DNA of 64,000 bases, taken from NCBI GenBank assembly GCA_963204725.1, contig CAUJHH010000034.1, forward strand, positions 16,056 to 80,055, given 5' to 3'. Under the pieces are notes generated by a model. That model had not been told where the DNA came from, made no database searches, and was given only the letters and a program-made list of their open reading frames with translations. How positions within the stretch are numbered: the stretch's first letter is position 1; every line of letters begins with the position of its first letter. This document shows, piece by piece, positions 1 to 9,604 of this stretch. This DNA comes from Planctomycetota bacterium (GTDB lineage Bacteria > Planctomycetota > Phycisphaerae > Phycisphaerales > UBA1924). Made by a program: the position numbers and the translations under genes.

Positions 1-1
1 C

Positions 2-1225
2 ATACGTCTGGGCTCGGCCCCGGTCCTTGTTGTCCCCGAGACGAGGCACTACTGCTTTGAAAAGGCCTTGGACGTCCTTGGCCTCGGCCGCAGAGCGTCC
101 GTCGTCGTCCGTTCAGATCATCACTTCCGCATGCTCCCCGACGAGCTGGAAGGCACGCTGGAACGTCTCGATGCAGAGGGGCGGCATGTGCTTGCCGTTG
201 TCGGCGTGATCGGATCGACAGAGGAGGGCTCAATCGACCCGCTCCACGAGATCCATCGGATCCGAACGCACAGGGAACGGTGCGGAAAGGCGTCCTTCTG
301 GCTCCACGGCGACGGCGCGTACGGTGGATACCTGCGGTCCATCACCGTTCCGAGCAGGGTCGGTCTGGGGGAGCCGAGAACGACAGTGTGCCTCCACGGG
401 CGTGAACTTGAGATCGAACTTGAACTTCCCGGCTCCGGCGCGTGCGAGTCACTCGAAGCGATGCGTCATTGCGACTCTGTCACAATCGATCCGCACAAGC
501 TGGGGTACATTCCATATCCCAGCGGCGCCGTCTGCTATCGCAACGGCGCAGTTAGGGCCGTCACGAAGCAGATCGCTCCGTACATCGAGGACGCCTCACC
601 CGATCCCGCACACGACCGAGCGTCCGAGAGTATTGGCGTATACGTGCTCGAAGGCAGCAAGCCAGGCGCCGCCGCAGCCGCCGCATGGCTCAGTCACTCT
701 CTCATTCCGCTCGACAACGACGGACACGGGCGGCTCATGCGCGAGAACATCCGAAACGCCTGCGAACTTGCGGCGTTGCTCCAGCAGTATCCGCGACTGA
801 CAGCTCAGGCGGATCCCGGAGCCGCGGCGAGCGTCCGGGCAGTCACGCTGTGTCCTCCCGGCTCGAACATCGTGTGTTACGCATTCTCGCCGGTCGCGTC
901 GACGTCGCTTGAGCGGATCAACTCGCTCAACTCGAAGATATTCGAGCAGTTCAGCGTGCGCCGGGGTTCGCGGGTCCACAACCTGCCCTTCTTTATCAGC
1001 AAGACCGTACTTTCACCTTCCCGCTACGACGTCCGGACTGCGAGTGATGTACTCGCTCGGCTGGGCGTCTCGCATGACGAGTACGTCTCAAAGGGAGTCG
1101 TGCTACTTCGCTCGGTGATGATGAACCCATGGCACGGTATGTCCAAGCGTCAGGGACGCTACTTGCTCTGTGAGCTGGTCGGTTCCCTCTTCGAGGCCGC
1201 GGCGCAGATCATCGACGGGTCGTAA
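2..1225 (+). CDS. PLP-dependent group II amino-acid decarboxylase family protein (5' truncated by window)
   Basis: The reading frame is open from base 2, so the N-terminus lies outside the window; about 407 residues are present. The fold is that of the aromatic-amino-acid/glutamate decarboxylase family of pyridoxal-phosphate enzymes. Seen directly: a HGDGAYGGYL stretch, matching the cofactor-binding aspartate region, and TIDPHKLGYIPYPSG, where the lysine encoded near base 499 should hold the cofactor. The C-terminus is complete. The substrate cannot be told from sequence. The gene ends just before the first recombinase cassette and looks unrelated to it. It may mark ordinary chromosome to the left. 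Confidence 0.85.
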   Translation: MRLGSAPVLVVPETRHYCFEKALDVLGLGRRASVVVRSDHHFRMLPDELEGTLERLDAEGRHVLAVVGVIGSTEEGSIDPLHEIHRIRTHRERCGKASFWLHGDGAYGGYLRSITVPSRVGLGEPRTTVCLHGRELEIELELPGSGACESLEAMRHCDSVTIDPHKLGYIPYPSGAVCYRNGAVRAVTKQIAPYIEDASPDPAHDRASESIGVYVLEGSKPGAAAAAAWLSHSLIPLDNDGHGRLMRENIRNACELAALLQQYPRLTAQADPGAAASVRAVTLCPPGSNIVCYAFSPVASTSLERINSLNSKIFEQFSVRRGSRVHNLPFFISKTVLSPSRYDVRTASDVLARLGVSHDEYVSKGVVLLRSVMMNPWHGMSKRQGRYLLCELVGSLFEAAAQIIDGS

Positions 1226-1243
1226 ATAGGCCATGCCTGACTC

Positions 1244-1402
1244 GCCCACTTGCGCTGACATGCCCACTGTTTGCCCACATTCCGCGCTTGTGTCGCGGAT
1301 TCCTCGCGACATGGACCACATCGCCTTGCCTGTGCGCCATGATCTTGCCCTCATGTGACCACGCGGCCCCCCTCGGAACTTGGCCGCGAGGAGCATGCGG
1401 CC
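1244..1402 (+). promoter_or_regulatory. Conserved cassette leader, copy 1
   Basis: Noncoding leader shared by all three cassettes. Three GCCCAC repeats lie at 1244-1249, 1262-1267 and 1273-1278. A block at 1323-1368 is nearly identical in all copies. A 7-bp stem, CGCGGCC at 1362-1368 and GGCCGCG at 1382-1388, sits just upstream of orf1, followed by the ribosome-binding site GAGGAG at 1388-1393. It may be an operator, an attenuator or part of a recombination site. Confidence 0.6.
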
Positions 1403-1813
1403 ATGACGAGCAATCAACCCCACGGGCCCACAAACACCAACCCCGCGTCGGGCCCGAACGCCGAATCCGACGCCAGCCCTAACGACAGAGCCCCGACCAA
1501 CCCCAAACCATCTCTCGACGCGCTGGCCAAGCGCCACGACCTCGACGAGGAACTCGACTGGGCCAAGGCGGAACTGCTGCTGGAGTCCTTGGATACCCGC
1601 GGCCGCGACGCGCTCGACTTCCACGAGATCCCGGTCAGCGCGATCCGCGATGTCGTGCGGCACGCCTTCGAGCGCGGGTTCCGATCCGGCCTGCACAACG
1701 GCTACCGCCAAGGGCGAAGTGATGCCTGCGACGAGGCACGCGGCAAGGAGGCCCGAACCCAGCCCCGCAACCCCGACCTCGTAGAACGAACCACAACCGA
1801 CCCGACGACCTGA
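1403..1813 (+). CDS. Cassette orf1, conserved small protein of unknown function (copy 1)
   Basis: 136 residues, family not recognised. The first half is proline/asparagine-rich and variable. The second half is well conserved with the copies at 20806 and 59369, around RGRDALDFHEIPVSAIRDVV and RSGLHNGYRQGRSDA (here FRSGLHN). I chose the ATG at 1403 because GAGGAG lies nine bases upstream and the leader hairpin would otherwise fall inside the gene; an in-frame GTG exists at 1355. The conserved part looks helical and charged. Its constant place at the front of the cassette suggests a role in cassette control or DNA binding, but no domain supports this directly. Confidence 0.65.
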   Translation: MTSNQPHGPTNTNPASGPNAESDASPNDRAPTNPKPSLDALAKRHDLDEELDWAKAELLLESLDTRGRDALDFHEIPVSAIRDVVRHAFERGFRSGLHNGYRQGRSDACDEARGKEARTQPRNPDLVERTTTDPTT

Positions 1814-1834
1814 AGCCCGCGTGACGCGGGCTTC
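1812..1834 (+). terminator. Hairpin after orf1 (copy 1)
   Basis: Perfect 10-bp inverted repeat (GAAGCCCGCG, 3-base loop, CGCGGGCTTC) beginning at the orf1 stop codon. No long T run follows (TTCGTTCG). The same hairpin follows orf1 in the other two cassettes. It probably ends or attenuates orf1 transcription. Confidence 0.65.
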
Positions 1835-1955
1835 GTTCGTTCTGGACCGCATCACATCCGCGTGGCTCCGAGAGACCGGTGCAGACGCGAATCCGAACGC
1901 GACGTGCGCTCGGTTCTCACCACCTCCAACCCCCCCACGGGAAACGGAGACGACT

Positions 1956-2237
1956 ATGTCCAAGACCCCTAAGAAGCAGTCCAACCCCACGCCGGACACT
2001 CCCGTCAACGACGCAGTTCGCGCCGAAGCGCTCGCGAAGTTGAAACCTGCATCGGCAGCCAACGCGCCAAAGGCTTCTCTGGTCCGCGTGCCTCGGCTTG
2101 GGTGCCATAGGTATCTACCAGCGCATCGCGTACCGGCACATGTCCGCGGCTACGGCTCATGCGTGCCCTGGGGGCTCTGGATTGCCATCTGCTCCCACGG
2201 CGTGGGCATCGCCGGCGGAGCGTTCGCCGATGGATGA
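1956..2237 (+). pseudogene. Truncated start of HARE-HTH gene (copy 1)
   Basis: The first ~40 codons (MSKTPKKQSNPTPDTPVND onward) match the start of the HARE-HTH gene in cassette 2 (MSKTLTKQSNP..., base 21326). After about base 2075 the reading frame runs into unrelated sequence and stops at 2237. The HARE-HTH domain itself (ALDAAAQVL... in the intact copies) is absent. The upstream sequence, including GGGAAACGGAGACGA before the ATG, is the same as in cassette 2. It is a decayed gene, not a functional small protein. Confidence 0.75.
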
Positions 2238-2299
2238 ACTGTCCGCGACGTAGGGAACCCTACTCGTCGCTCAGTGGGCGATCCTCCTACCCTCGCCGT

Positions 2300-2614
2300 A
2301 TGTATCGCGCCCTTGTCGTGCTGGACCTCGAGATCAGCGTCTCGGAACCGCAGCTCGCTGACTTCTTGGCGTTCCTGCGGAGGGCGGTTCCCTTCTACGA
2401 GGAACCAGGCGGCATCAGGGTCACACTTCTCCGAGACGATCAACGGCCCGGCCGCTACATCTAGCGCGTTGAATACGTGGACGAATCCGACTTTGAACTC
2501 GACCATCGTCGGGTCGACGAGGACGAGCACATGAAGGCGCTGCTGGCGGAATGGCGCGGCCTGCTCCAGGAACCGCCCGTCGTCCGAGTGTACCGTTCGA
2601 CCAAATTCGCGTAA
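2300..2614 (+). pseudogene. Small monooxygenase-like (ABM/NIPSNAP-type) protein with in-frame amber stop
   Basis: Translation from ATG 2300 (MYRALVVLDLEISVSEPQL) meets TAG at 2462-2464, and the same frame continues with protein-like sequence (RVEYVDESDFELDHRRVDED) to TAA at 2612-2614, about 104 codons in all. The layout (short alpha-beta protein with a closing PPVVRVYRSTKF) resembles small dimeric alpha-beta-barrel proteins; that family link is a guess. One base change in a glutamate codon (GAG to TAG) would explain the break. It sits just before the nitrate operon on the same strand. Confidence 0.55.
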
Positions 2615-2655
2615 TCGCGGGCGCAATCTTCCCCCTCGTGCGCTGTGTTTCCGTG

Positions 2656-2679
2656 GTGGCGGCGCCACGCCGCCGCCAC
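2656..2679 (+). terminator. GC-rich hairpin after the broken small gene
   Basis: GTGGCGGC at 2656-2663 pairs with GCCGCCAC at 2672-2679 across an 8-base loop. There is no T run, so its terminator role is uncertain. It lies between the broken gene and the nitrate operon. Confidence 0.35.
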
Positions 2680-2809
2680 GCCCGTTCGTACCTGATCGAC
2701 TCCAAGATCTTCCCACACGCTCCGGCCCAGTGCGCGCGTGCGAAGGGCCCGGAATACACTCTCGCATTCCTGGAAGTAGGCTCCGGGCCAATCAGGTTGC
2801 GAGGTGACG

Positions 2810-3958
2810 ATGCCAGCCTTGAGTCGAGAGACGGTCCGCGCAGGTGCACGAGGTGTTGTGGTGACGCTCTTGGTGGCGGCGCTGATCGCCATCGGCTCCC
2901 GCAACCTCGCCCACTTCGACGCGGCGCTCGTTGGCTACACATTCGCCAGTCTGTTTGCGGTGTTCGGGATCACGTACCGCTACTCGATGTGGCTTCAGCG
3001 TCCGCCGACTGCACTCTACTGGCGGCGGGGCTGGCAGGCGTTCTTCTCCCGTGACCGGCTGCTCATCAACCTCGCTGCTTGGCCCAAGCGTGTCGTGGGC
3101 GTCTTTGCGCTCAACAACTTCATCTTCCGGCGCAGCCGACCCCGCTGGGCCGCCCACTGGCTCATCATGTGGGGCTGCCTGCTGGCAGCTGCGATCACGT
3201 TCCCGCTGGTCTTCGGGTGGATCCACTTTCAGACGCCCGCTGACGACTTCGAGCGCTACCGCGTGTCTGTCTTCGGATTCCCGACGTTCAGCTTCCGGGT
3301 CGAGAGCGTGGTCGGCGGTTTGATCTTCCACGGCCTGGTGTGGGCCTCGTTCCTGGTGATCGCGGGGGTGATGATCGCGATGCGGCGGCGTATGCGCGAT
3401 CGCGGCGCCGAGGCCGTACAGCAGTTCGGGGAGGACTTCCTGCCGCTCATCCTCCTCTTCGCGGTCAGCATCACCGGGCTGATGCTGACCGCGAGCTACA
3501 CGTGGATGAAGGGGTACGCTTACGACTTCCTGGCGATTGTGCACGCCGCGTGCGTCATCTTCACGCTGTTGTGGCTGCCTTTCGGCAAGTTTTTCCACAT
3601 CTTCCAGCGTCCGGCGCAGCTCGGCGTGTCGTTCTACAAGGACGCGGGTCGAGCGGGCGAGCAGGCTGTGTGCCGGAACTGCGCGCAGCCGTTCGCCTCC
3701 AAGGTGCACGTTGAAGACCTCATCCGGGTCGAGCGCGAGCTTGGGTACTCCTACGAGATGCAGGGTGTGGGCGAAGGCGCGGTCAATCACTACCAGTACA
3801 TCTGCCCGCGCTGCCGCCGGCTCAGCATGGCGTTGGCGCAAGGGCGCTTGTGGCAGGCCGGTCGGGGCCGCGAGGTGACGAATCGCCCCGGGATCGTGGA
3901 TGTTGCGGCGATGATGGAGGCCGCGTCGGCCCCGGCGACGACGACCGAGCTCACTTGA
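2810..3958 (+). CDS. NarI/DsrM-like membrane subunit with C-terminal four-cysteine ribbon
   Basis: 382 residues, first gene of the nitrate operon. Several hydrophobic segments span about residues 15-270, with histidines in or near them ([35 protein letters not shown]), as expected for a cytochrome-b-type quinol oxidase. The C-terminal third is soluble and carries CRNC and CPRC pairs about 45 residues apart, which could bind zinc or iron. I chose ATG 2810 because GAGG lies five bases upstream; GTG 2804 is possible. Likely role: passing electrons from quinol to the Rieske, ferredoxin and molybdopterin proteins encoded next. Heme binding is inferred, not shown. Confidence 0.7.
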   Translation: MPALSRETVRAGARGVVVTLLVAALIAIGSRNLAHFDAALVGYTFASLFAVFGITYRYSMWLQRPPTALYWRRGWQAFFSRDRLLINLAAWPKRVVGVFALNNFIFRRSRPRWAAHWLIMWGCLLAAAITFPLVFGWIHFQTPADDFERYRVSVFGFPTFSFRVESVVGGLIFHGLVWASFLVIAGVMIAMRRRMRDRGAEAVQQFGEDFLPLILLFAVSITGLMLTASYTWMKGYAYDFLAIVHAACVIFTLLWLPFGKFFHIFQRPAQLGVSFYKDAGRAGEQAVCRNCAQPFASKVHVEDLIRVERELGYSYEMQGVGEGAVNHYQYICPRCRRLSMALAQGRLWQAGRGREVTNRPGIVDVAAMMEAASAPATTTELT

Positions 3959-3976
3959 TCGACCAGAAGGATTCTC

Positions 3977-6247
3977 ATGTCCACCCCTCCTTCAAACCTC
4001 CTGCCGATCCTAGACCGCTTCGGGCCGCACCTGAACCGTTCAAGCCCCGTGCGATTGGCCACTGAAGCCGAGCCCGACCGGCTTGTCAAGACGCACTGCT
4101 GTTTCTGCGGTCAGCAGTGCGGCATTCAGCTCAAGGTCAAAGACAACGTCGTCACGGGCTTCGAGCCGTGGTACGACTTTCCCTTCAACCGAGGTATGCT
4201 TTGTCCGAAGGGTGTCAAACGCTACCTTCAGGGGGCTCATCCGGATCGGTTGCTCACGGCGTTCAAGCGGGACACCTCGGTCCCGGAGGGTTTCAGCCCG
4301 ATGGGCTACCAGGAGGCGATCACTCGCGTCGCCTCCGAGATCGGTCGCATCCAGAAGACCTACGGCAACTCGGCGGTGGGCGTGCTGAGCGGCGCGAGCC
4401 TCACGGTCGAGAAGGCCTACTTGATGGGCAAGTTCGCCCGGGTGTGCCTCAAGACTCCCTACATCGACTACAACGGCCGACTGTGCATGGTGAGCGCTGG
4501 GGCTGGGAACAAGAAGGCGTTCGGCATCGACCGGGCCGCGAACCCGTGGAGCGACATTCCCAAGGCCGAACTCATCTGGATCAGCGGGGCCAACGTCGCC
4601 GAGTGCGCTCCCATCACGACCGAGTACGTCTGGCAGGCCCGCGAAAACGGCGCGCGGATCATCGTCGTCGATCCCCGGATCACACCGCTGGCCCGCACCT
4701 GCGACCTGTTCCTGCCTGTCAAGCCAGGACGCGACATCGCCCTGTTCAACGGCGTGCTCCACCTGATGATCGAGAAGGGGTGGATCGACAGGGCATTCAT
4801 CGAGCAGTTCACCGTTGGCTTCGACAAGGTTGCCGAGCACGTGGCTTCCTGGAACCCCGCCAAGACCGCCGAGATAACCGGTATCCCCGAGCGGCTGATC
4901 CGTCAGGCGGCGGAATGGTGGGGCACGGCCAGGTCCAGCTTTCTCATGCATGCCCGCGGGATCGAGCACCATTCGCACGGCGTGCAGAATGTACTCGGCT
5001 CGATCAACATGGTGCTGGCCTCCGGGCGTATCGGGCGAGAGGGGTGTGGATACGGCACCATCACCGGTCAGGCCAACGGCCAGGGCGGCCGCGAACACGG
5101 GCAGAAGTGCGACCAGTTGCCCGGCTGGCGGGATATCTCCAATCCGGTCGACCGCGCCCACATCGCCAAGATCTGGGGCATCGCCGAGCCGGACATGCCC
5201 GGCCCCGGTGTCGATTGCTACGAGATGTTCCGCAAGATCGACAAAGGTGAGATCAAGGGTCTGATCTCGCTCTGCTTCAACCCGGTTGTCTCCCTCCCGG
5301 ACAACAACTTCATCGCCCGTGCCCTCGGTAAGCTGGAGTTCTACGTCGCCATCGACTTCTTCATGAACGAGACGGCGCGGCATGCGGACATCGTGCTGCC
5401 CGGCTCCCTCCAGGAAGAGGACGAGGGCGTGGTCACGCAGATCGAGGGAAAGGTCATCAAGATCAACAAGGCGGTGGACTGCCCCGGGGATGCCCGGCAG
5501 GACTGGCGGATTGTCCAAGACATCGCCGCCGCGCTGGATCGACCAACGGGGTTCACGTTCGCCGAGCCGCGCGCCATCTTCGACGAGCTCCGCACCGCCA
5601 GCAAGGGTGGCGTCGCGGACTACTCGGGGATCACCTACGAGAAGATCGAGCGGCAGTACGGCGTCTGCTGGCCGTGCTACAGCGAGGATCCAGGCGGCAA
5701 GCCCATCGATCACGCGGGCACGCCGCGGCTGTTCGAGCCCGGCTCGTGGAACGTCGTGGCCAAGGGTGCGGGGCCCTTCTACTTCCCGGACGGCAAGGCC
5801 CGCTTCAACGTCGCTCCGTACACGCCGCCGGCGGAGGATGTGGACACCGAGTACCCGCTCATGCTGACGACGGGGCGCGTCGTCAGCCAGTTCCTCTCGG
5901 GCACACAGACCCGGCGAATCGGCCCGCTGGTGGACCAGTACCCCGAGCCGCGCATCGAGATGCACCCGCAGCTTGCTGAGAGGATGGGGATCAGAGACGG
6001 AGACTGGGTGACGGCCGAGTCCCGTCGCGGTGACTGCACGCTGCAGGCGATGGTCGTGACGACGATCCGCCCGGACACCATCTTCATTCCCTACCACTGG
6101 CCCGGCCGCAAGAGCGCCAACCAACTCACGATCTCGGCTCAGGACCCGATCTCCAAGATCCCCGAGTACAAGGTGTGTGCGGCCCGCATCCGCAAGGCCG
6201 ACGGGCCGCCTGACTGGGCGGGGCATTTGGAGCCGCAACAGGGTTAA
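3977..6247 (+). CDS. Molybdopterin oxidoreductase, NasC/NarB-like putative nitrate reductase catalytic subunit
   Basis: 756 residues. The N-terminal 4Fe-4S site is visible as CCFCGQQC (about residues 38-45) plus CPKG about 30 residues later. The region [13 protein letters not shown] (about residue 168) supplies the probable cysteine ligand of molybdenum. [26 protein letters not shown] and the C-terminal molydopterin-dinucleotide-binding part ([19 protein letters not shown]) are typical of the family. There is no twin-arginine signal, so a cytoplasmic enzyme is expected. The NarK-type transporter and cofactor genes downstream favour nitrate as substrate; a formate dehydrogenase-like role cannot be excluded from sequence alone. 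An upstream AAGGA precedes ATG 3977. Confidence 0.82.
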   Translation: MSTPPSNLLPILDRFGPHLNRSSPVRLATEAEPDRLVKTHCCFCGQQCGIQLKVKDNVVTGFEPWYDFPFNRGMLCPKGVKRYLQGAHPDRLLTAFKRDTSVPEGFSPMGYQEAITRVASEIGRIQKTYGNSAVGVLSGASLTVEKAYLMGKFARVCLKTPYIDYNGRLCMVSAGAGNKKAFGIDRAANPWSDIPKAELIWISGANVAECAPITTEYVWQARENGARIIVVDPRITPLARTCDLFLPVKPGRDIALFNGVLHLMIEKGWIDRAFIEQFTVGFDKVAEHVASWNPAKTAEITGIPERLIRQAAEWWGTARSSFLMHARGIEHHSHGVQNVLGSINMVLASGRIGREGCGYGTITGQANGQGGREHGQKCDQLPGWRDISNPVDRAHIAKIWGIAEPDMPGPGVDCYEMFRKIDKGEIKGLISLCFNPVVSLPDNNFIARALGKLEFYVAIDFFMNETARHADIVLPGSLQEEDEGVVTQIEGKVIKINKAVDCPGDARQDWRIVQDIAAALDRPTGFTFAEPRAIFDELRTASKGGVADYSGITYEKIERQYGVCWPCYSEDPGGKPIDHAGTPRLFEPGSWNVVAKGAGPFYFPDGKARFNVAPYTPPAEDVDTEYPLMLTTGRVVSQFLSGTQTRRIGPLVDQYPEPRIEMHPQLAERMGIRDGDWVTAESRRGDCTLQAMVVTTIRPDTIFIPYHWPGRKSANQLTISAQDPISKIPEYKVCAARIRKADGPPDWAGHLEPQQG

Positions 6248-6263
6248 GACGATCGGAGCCAGC

Positions 6264-6902
<639 letters not shown>

Positions 6903-6937
6903 TCGGCCACTCCCGCGTACCAGTCTCGGAGTTCAGT

Positions 6938-7492
6938 ATGGCCCAGGACACCCCCCCCTCATCCCAACTCCGCGTCCTAACCCCGGACGGCCGCCCTTCC
7001 GAAGAGCAGCCAAAGTGGCGCAAGGACTTCCCGATCGACACCGCGCAGGACAACTACGTTGCGCGTCGGGACTTCACCAAGTTCATGGTGTTGATCAGCG
7101 GCTCCTTCGTCGCGGGCCAAGCGTGGATCGCGCTCAAGACGCTCGGAGGCAAGCCCACCGGGCCCGGGCCTCGTGCGATCGCTGAGGTTCGGGACATCGC
7201 CATCGGGCAGGCGGCTACGTTTTTGTACCCCGGCGAGCACGATGTGTGTCTGCTGGTCCGCGCGGGTGAGGAGGAGTTCCTCGCCTACAGCAATAAGTGT
7301 TCCCACCTTTCGTGCCCGGTGACGCCGGACGTCGGCTCGGGGCGGCTTCTGTGCCCGTGTCACCACGGGTCGTTCGACCTGGCGACGGGCCGGCCGCTGG
7401 CTGGGCCGCCGCGTCGGCCGCTCGCGCGGATCGTACTCGAGGTGCGTGACGGGACGATCTACGCTACCGGCGTCGAGGAGAGGACCGTATGA
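6938..7492 (+). CDS. Rieske 2Fe-2S protein of the nitrate operon
   Basis: 184 residues. One hydrophobic segment lies near residues 45-65 after [14 protein letters not shown], then a Rieske domain with CSHLSC and CPCHHGSFD (about residues 120-147) for the two cysteine and two histidine ligands. Start ATG 6938 has GGAG six bases upstream. The upstream extension of the open frame is antisense-like noise within the ferredoxin gene. RRDFTKF resembles a weak twin-arginine motif, so the protein may be membrane-anchored; the side of the membrane is uncertain. Its place in the operon suggests a quinol-to-nitrate electron route through a Rieske centre. Confidence 0.85.
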   Translation: MAQDTPPSSQLRVLTPDGRPSEEQPKWRKDFPIDTAQDNYVARRDFTKFMVLISGSFVAGQAWIALKTLGGKPTGPGPRAIAEVRDIAIGQAATFLYPGEHDVCLLVRAGEEEFLAYSNKCSHLSCPVTPDVGSGRLLCPCHHGSFDLATGRPLAGPPRRPLARIVLEVRDGTIYATGVEERTV

Positions 7493-7773
7493 GCCAGCAG
7501 CGATTCTCCTCCCCGCCCCCGCGTTCGACTCGGCCGACCGGCGCTGCGCCGAGCCGCGCAACCACCGAGAATCGCACGGCGATCGTCCTAGGCATCCTCA
7601 GCATCGTGCTCATCATCGCGATGATGCAACTCTGGCTCCTGACGGCGACGATGAACGCGTTCCTTGGAGGCGATCATGCCGTCGCATGGCCAGCTCTTGG
7701 TGCGAGCGTGGTGTGCCTTCTGTTGAACCTCGGCTTGCTGAGATACCTGTCGCTCCTGGAGAGGCCGCGATGA
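7489..7773 (+). CDS. Small two-helix membrane protein of the nitrate operon (DUF6755-like)
   Basis: 94 residues. The start overlaps the Rieske gene stop by four bases (ATGA) and the stop overlaps the transporter start in the same way, so all three are likely translated together. Two membrane helices are visible ([20 protein letters not shown] and [17 protein letters not shown]) after a proline-rich tail. It resembles small proteins found next to molybdopterin reductases in planctomycetes (I recall the name DUF6755, unverified). It may be an assembly or anchor subunit. Confidence 0.65.
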   Translation: MSQQRFSSPPPRSTRPTGAAPSRATTENRTAIVLGILSIVLIIAMMQLWLLTATMNAFLGGDHAVAWPALGASVVCLLLNLGLLRYLSLLERPR

Positions 7774-8987
7774 CGACAACGCCGAGCGCCCTCAGCGCGA
7801 GCATGCCGTCCACGACGCCAGCGGGCAACCGCCTCCAGTTGCTGCTTGGCACAGGCGCGTTCGCGGCCTGCTTCGCGGTGTTCGGGAGCGTCTCAGCGCT
7901 GATGCCGACGCTGAAGCATGAACTGGCGCTATCGCCCATCCAGGCAAGCATCGCTCTGGCGGTGCCGGTGCTTCTTGGAAGCCTCGGGCGCATCCCGCTG
8001 GGGATGCTGACCGACCGCTGGGGCGGGCGGTGGCTGTTCGTCGCGGTGATGGCCGCCTCGGCGCTGGCGGCTTTCGGCATGGGCTTCGTAAATGGTTACG
8101 CGGGGCTGATCGCGTGCGGATTCTTCACCGGGGTAGGGCTGGCGAGCTTCTCGGTGGGGGTCGGGTTCGTCAGCCCGTGGTATCCGCGGCAGAAGCAAGG
8201 TGCGGCCTTAGGCCTCTACGGTGCCGGGACGATCGGGCAGTCGGTCGCGGCGTTCGGCGCGCCGATGATCGCGGCGGCGATGGGGCTTGCGTGGGGCTTC
8301 TGGAGCGTCGCGATTTTGGCGGTGACGTGGATGGTCGTGTTCGCGGCACTGGCGCGCAACGCTCCTCGCGCGGCCGGTCCGCGGAAAACCGCAGGCGTGC
8401 GCGAAATGTTCCGTCCCCTCGCCGACCGCGCCAGCTGGCGATTGAGTCTGTACTACTTCCTCACCTTCGGCGGCTTCGTGGCGATGGCGGTGTACCTGCC
8501 GATCTTCCTGACGGATATGTTCGCGCTGACGCCAAGGGACGCGGGACTGCGCACCGCCGGCTTTGTGGCCTTAGCCACCCTCGCGCGGCCGTTCGGAGGC
8601 ATCCTGGCCGATCGGATGGGCGGGCGTTCTATCCTGCTGTGGGTCTTTCCGGCCGTGTTCGTCGCCGCGATTTTCCTAGCCTGTCCGACTATGCCGACGT
8701 TCACCATCGGGGCATTGGGCATGGCCGTGGCGATCGGGCTGGGCAACGGCGCGGTATTCAAGTTGGTGCCTGAGTACTTTCCGAACTCGGTCGGGAGCGT
8801 CACAGGGCTCGTGGGAGCGGCGGGCGGGCTGGGCGGCTTCTTCCCACCGCTTGTCTTGGGGGTGATCCGCGAAGCTACGGGCGCATACACGCTCGGATTC
8901 GTGCTGTTGGGGGCATTCGCAATGTTCTGCTTCCTCCTGGCGCGGTCACGACCTCGCTTCGATACTTCGCCGACTGGCACTGGTTGA
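7770..8987 (+). CDS. narK: Major facilitator nitrate/nitrite transporter (NarK/NasA type)
   Basis: 405 residues, about twelve hydrophobic segments. The nitrate-porter signatures are visible: [16 protein letters not shown], the second-half glycine motif, then [19 protein letters not shown], and an earlier [29 protein letters not shown] is the usual loop 2-3 motif of the superfamily. Start ATG 7770 overlaps the previous stop, with GGAGAGG just upstream; the longer open frame starting at 7446 is a shadow of the previous genes. It should import nitrate, or exchange it for nitrite, for the reductase upstream. Confidence 0.88.
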   Translation: MTTTPSALSASMPSTTPAGNRLQLLLGTGAFAACFAVFGSVSALMPTLKHELALSPIQASIALAVPVLLGSLGRIPLGMLTDRWGGRWLFVAVMAASALAAFGMGFVNGYAGLIACGFFTGVGLASFSVGVGFVSPWYPRQKQGAALGLYGAGTIGQSVAAFGAPMIAAAMGLAWGFWSVAILAVTWMVVFAALARNAPRAAGPRKTAGVREMFRPLADRASWRLSLYYFLTFGGFVAMAVYLPIFLTDMFALTPRDAGLRTAGFVALATLARPFGGILADRMGGRSILLWVFPAVFVAAIFLACPTMPTFTIGALGMAVAIGLGNGAVFKLVPEYFPNSVGSVTGLVGAAGGLGGFFPPLVLGVIREATGAYTLGFVLLGAFAMFCFLLARSRPRFDTSPTGTG

Positions 8988-9020
8988 GGGGACAGAGACT
9001 CGGCGGGCGCGCACCGCGTG

Positions 9021-9584
9021 TTACTCGGGCGGACGAAGCCCTCGCCTCGCCCGCATCTCCCATCCGACCGCCGAAAGATCGGTCGGCGAGAGTAGCGATC
9101 CCGCCAGTGGGAACACTTCCGCTTCCTCGAGATGGATGTGCTCGCGGTACAGCTCACGCAGCGTCGCAAGGATCGAGCCGAGCTCGGTGAACCGCTCGGC
9201 TGGCAAAGATCCGTCACTCAGCCAACCTTCGAGCAGGCCATCCACCTGCGCATGGAGCCGATCCGCCTGCTCGTGGTCGCCCTCCAGCCGCACGATCGCG
9301 CTGCAGTCCTGGCCTTGGGTCGCAGCCGCGGCCCTGAGCCGCGGGAACAGCGACTCTTCCTCGTCCGCCGTGTGCTTGGGCGCGGCCTTGGCAAAGTACT
9401 GCTGCGCATTGCGGATCGCTGCTGCCGTCGGTGTGTCGAGCGGGGCGCCCGCGTGCTCTCGCACCGCCCGTTGCAACAGTTCTAGAAACATCTCGATCCG
9501 TCGGTGGCAGTCCGTGAGCAGTCCGATGGGTTCGTCGAAGTCGTGGTCGGGGGTACGACCGAGGATGTTTAGCGCGGCAGCCAT
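9021..9584 (-). CDS. Hemerythrin HHE domain protein
   Basis: 187 residues from ATG 9584 (MAAALNILGRTPDHDFDEP). Hemerythrin-type iron ligands are visible in order: LLTDCHRRIEMFLE, HTADEEESLFPRL, LEGDHEQADRLH and YREHIHLEEAEVFPL. Such proteins bind a di-iron centre and act in oxygen or nitric-oxide sensing or iron-sulfur repair (YtfE/RIC type). It is divergent from another hemerythrin gene with only 20 bases between the two start codons. The nitrate operon nearby suggests a nitrosative-stress role. The much longer upstream frame to 10058 is antisense to the second hemerythrin gene and was ignored. Confidence 0.82.
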   Translation of the reverse strand: MAAALNILGRTPDHDFDEPIGLLTDCHRRIEMFLELLQRAVREHAGAPLDTPTAAAIRNAQQYFAKAAPKHTADEEESLFPRLRAAAATQGQDCSAIVRLEGDHEQADRLHAQVDGLLEGWLSDGSLPAERFTELGSILATLRELYREHIHLEEAEVFPLAGSLLSPTDLSAVGWEMRARRGLRPPE

Positions 9585-9587
9585 GCT

Positions 9588-9601
9588 TTGAATACTATCA
9601 C
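9588..9601. promoter_or_regulatory. Possible FNR/DNR-like box between divergent hemerythrin genes
   Basis: TTGAATACTATCAC matches eight of ten fixed bases of the FNR-family box TTGAT-N4-ATCAA. It lies only 3-4 bases from each start codon, so it could only act as a repressor site or on leaderless transcripts. Weak evidence from one match. Confidence 0.25.
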
Positions 9602-9604
9602 TCG

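Larger units (their letters stand above)
1236..2080 (+). mobile_element. Recombinase cassette copy 1, decayed (leader, orf1, start of HARE-HTH gene only)
   Basis: This stretch matches the left parts of the cassettes at about 20.64 and 59.23 kb: the same GCCCAC-containing leader, the same orf1, the same hairpin after orf1 and the same start of the HARE-HTH gene. Similarity stops near 2080. The DUF2924 and recombinase genes are missing. I infer a deletion relic or a cassette overwritten by later rearrangement. Orientation is the same as the two complete copies. Confidence 0.75.

Noticed and set aside
1244..1278. GCCCAC repeats as a CRISPR array
   Set aside because: Only two or three six-base repeats at uneven spacing, no long repeat units or spacers and no cas genes in the window.
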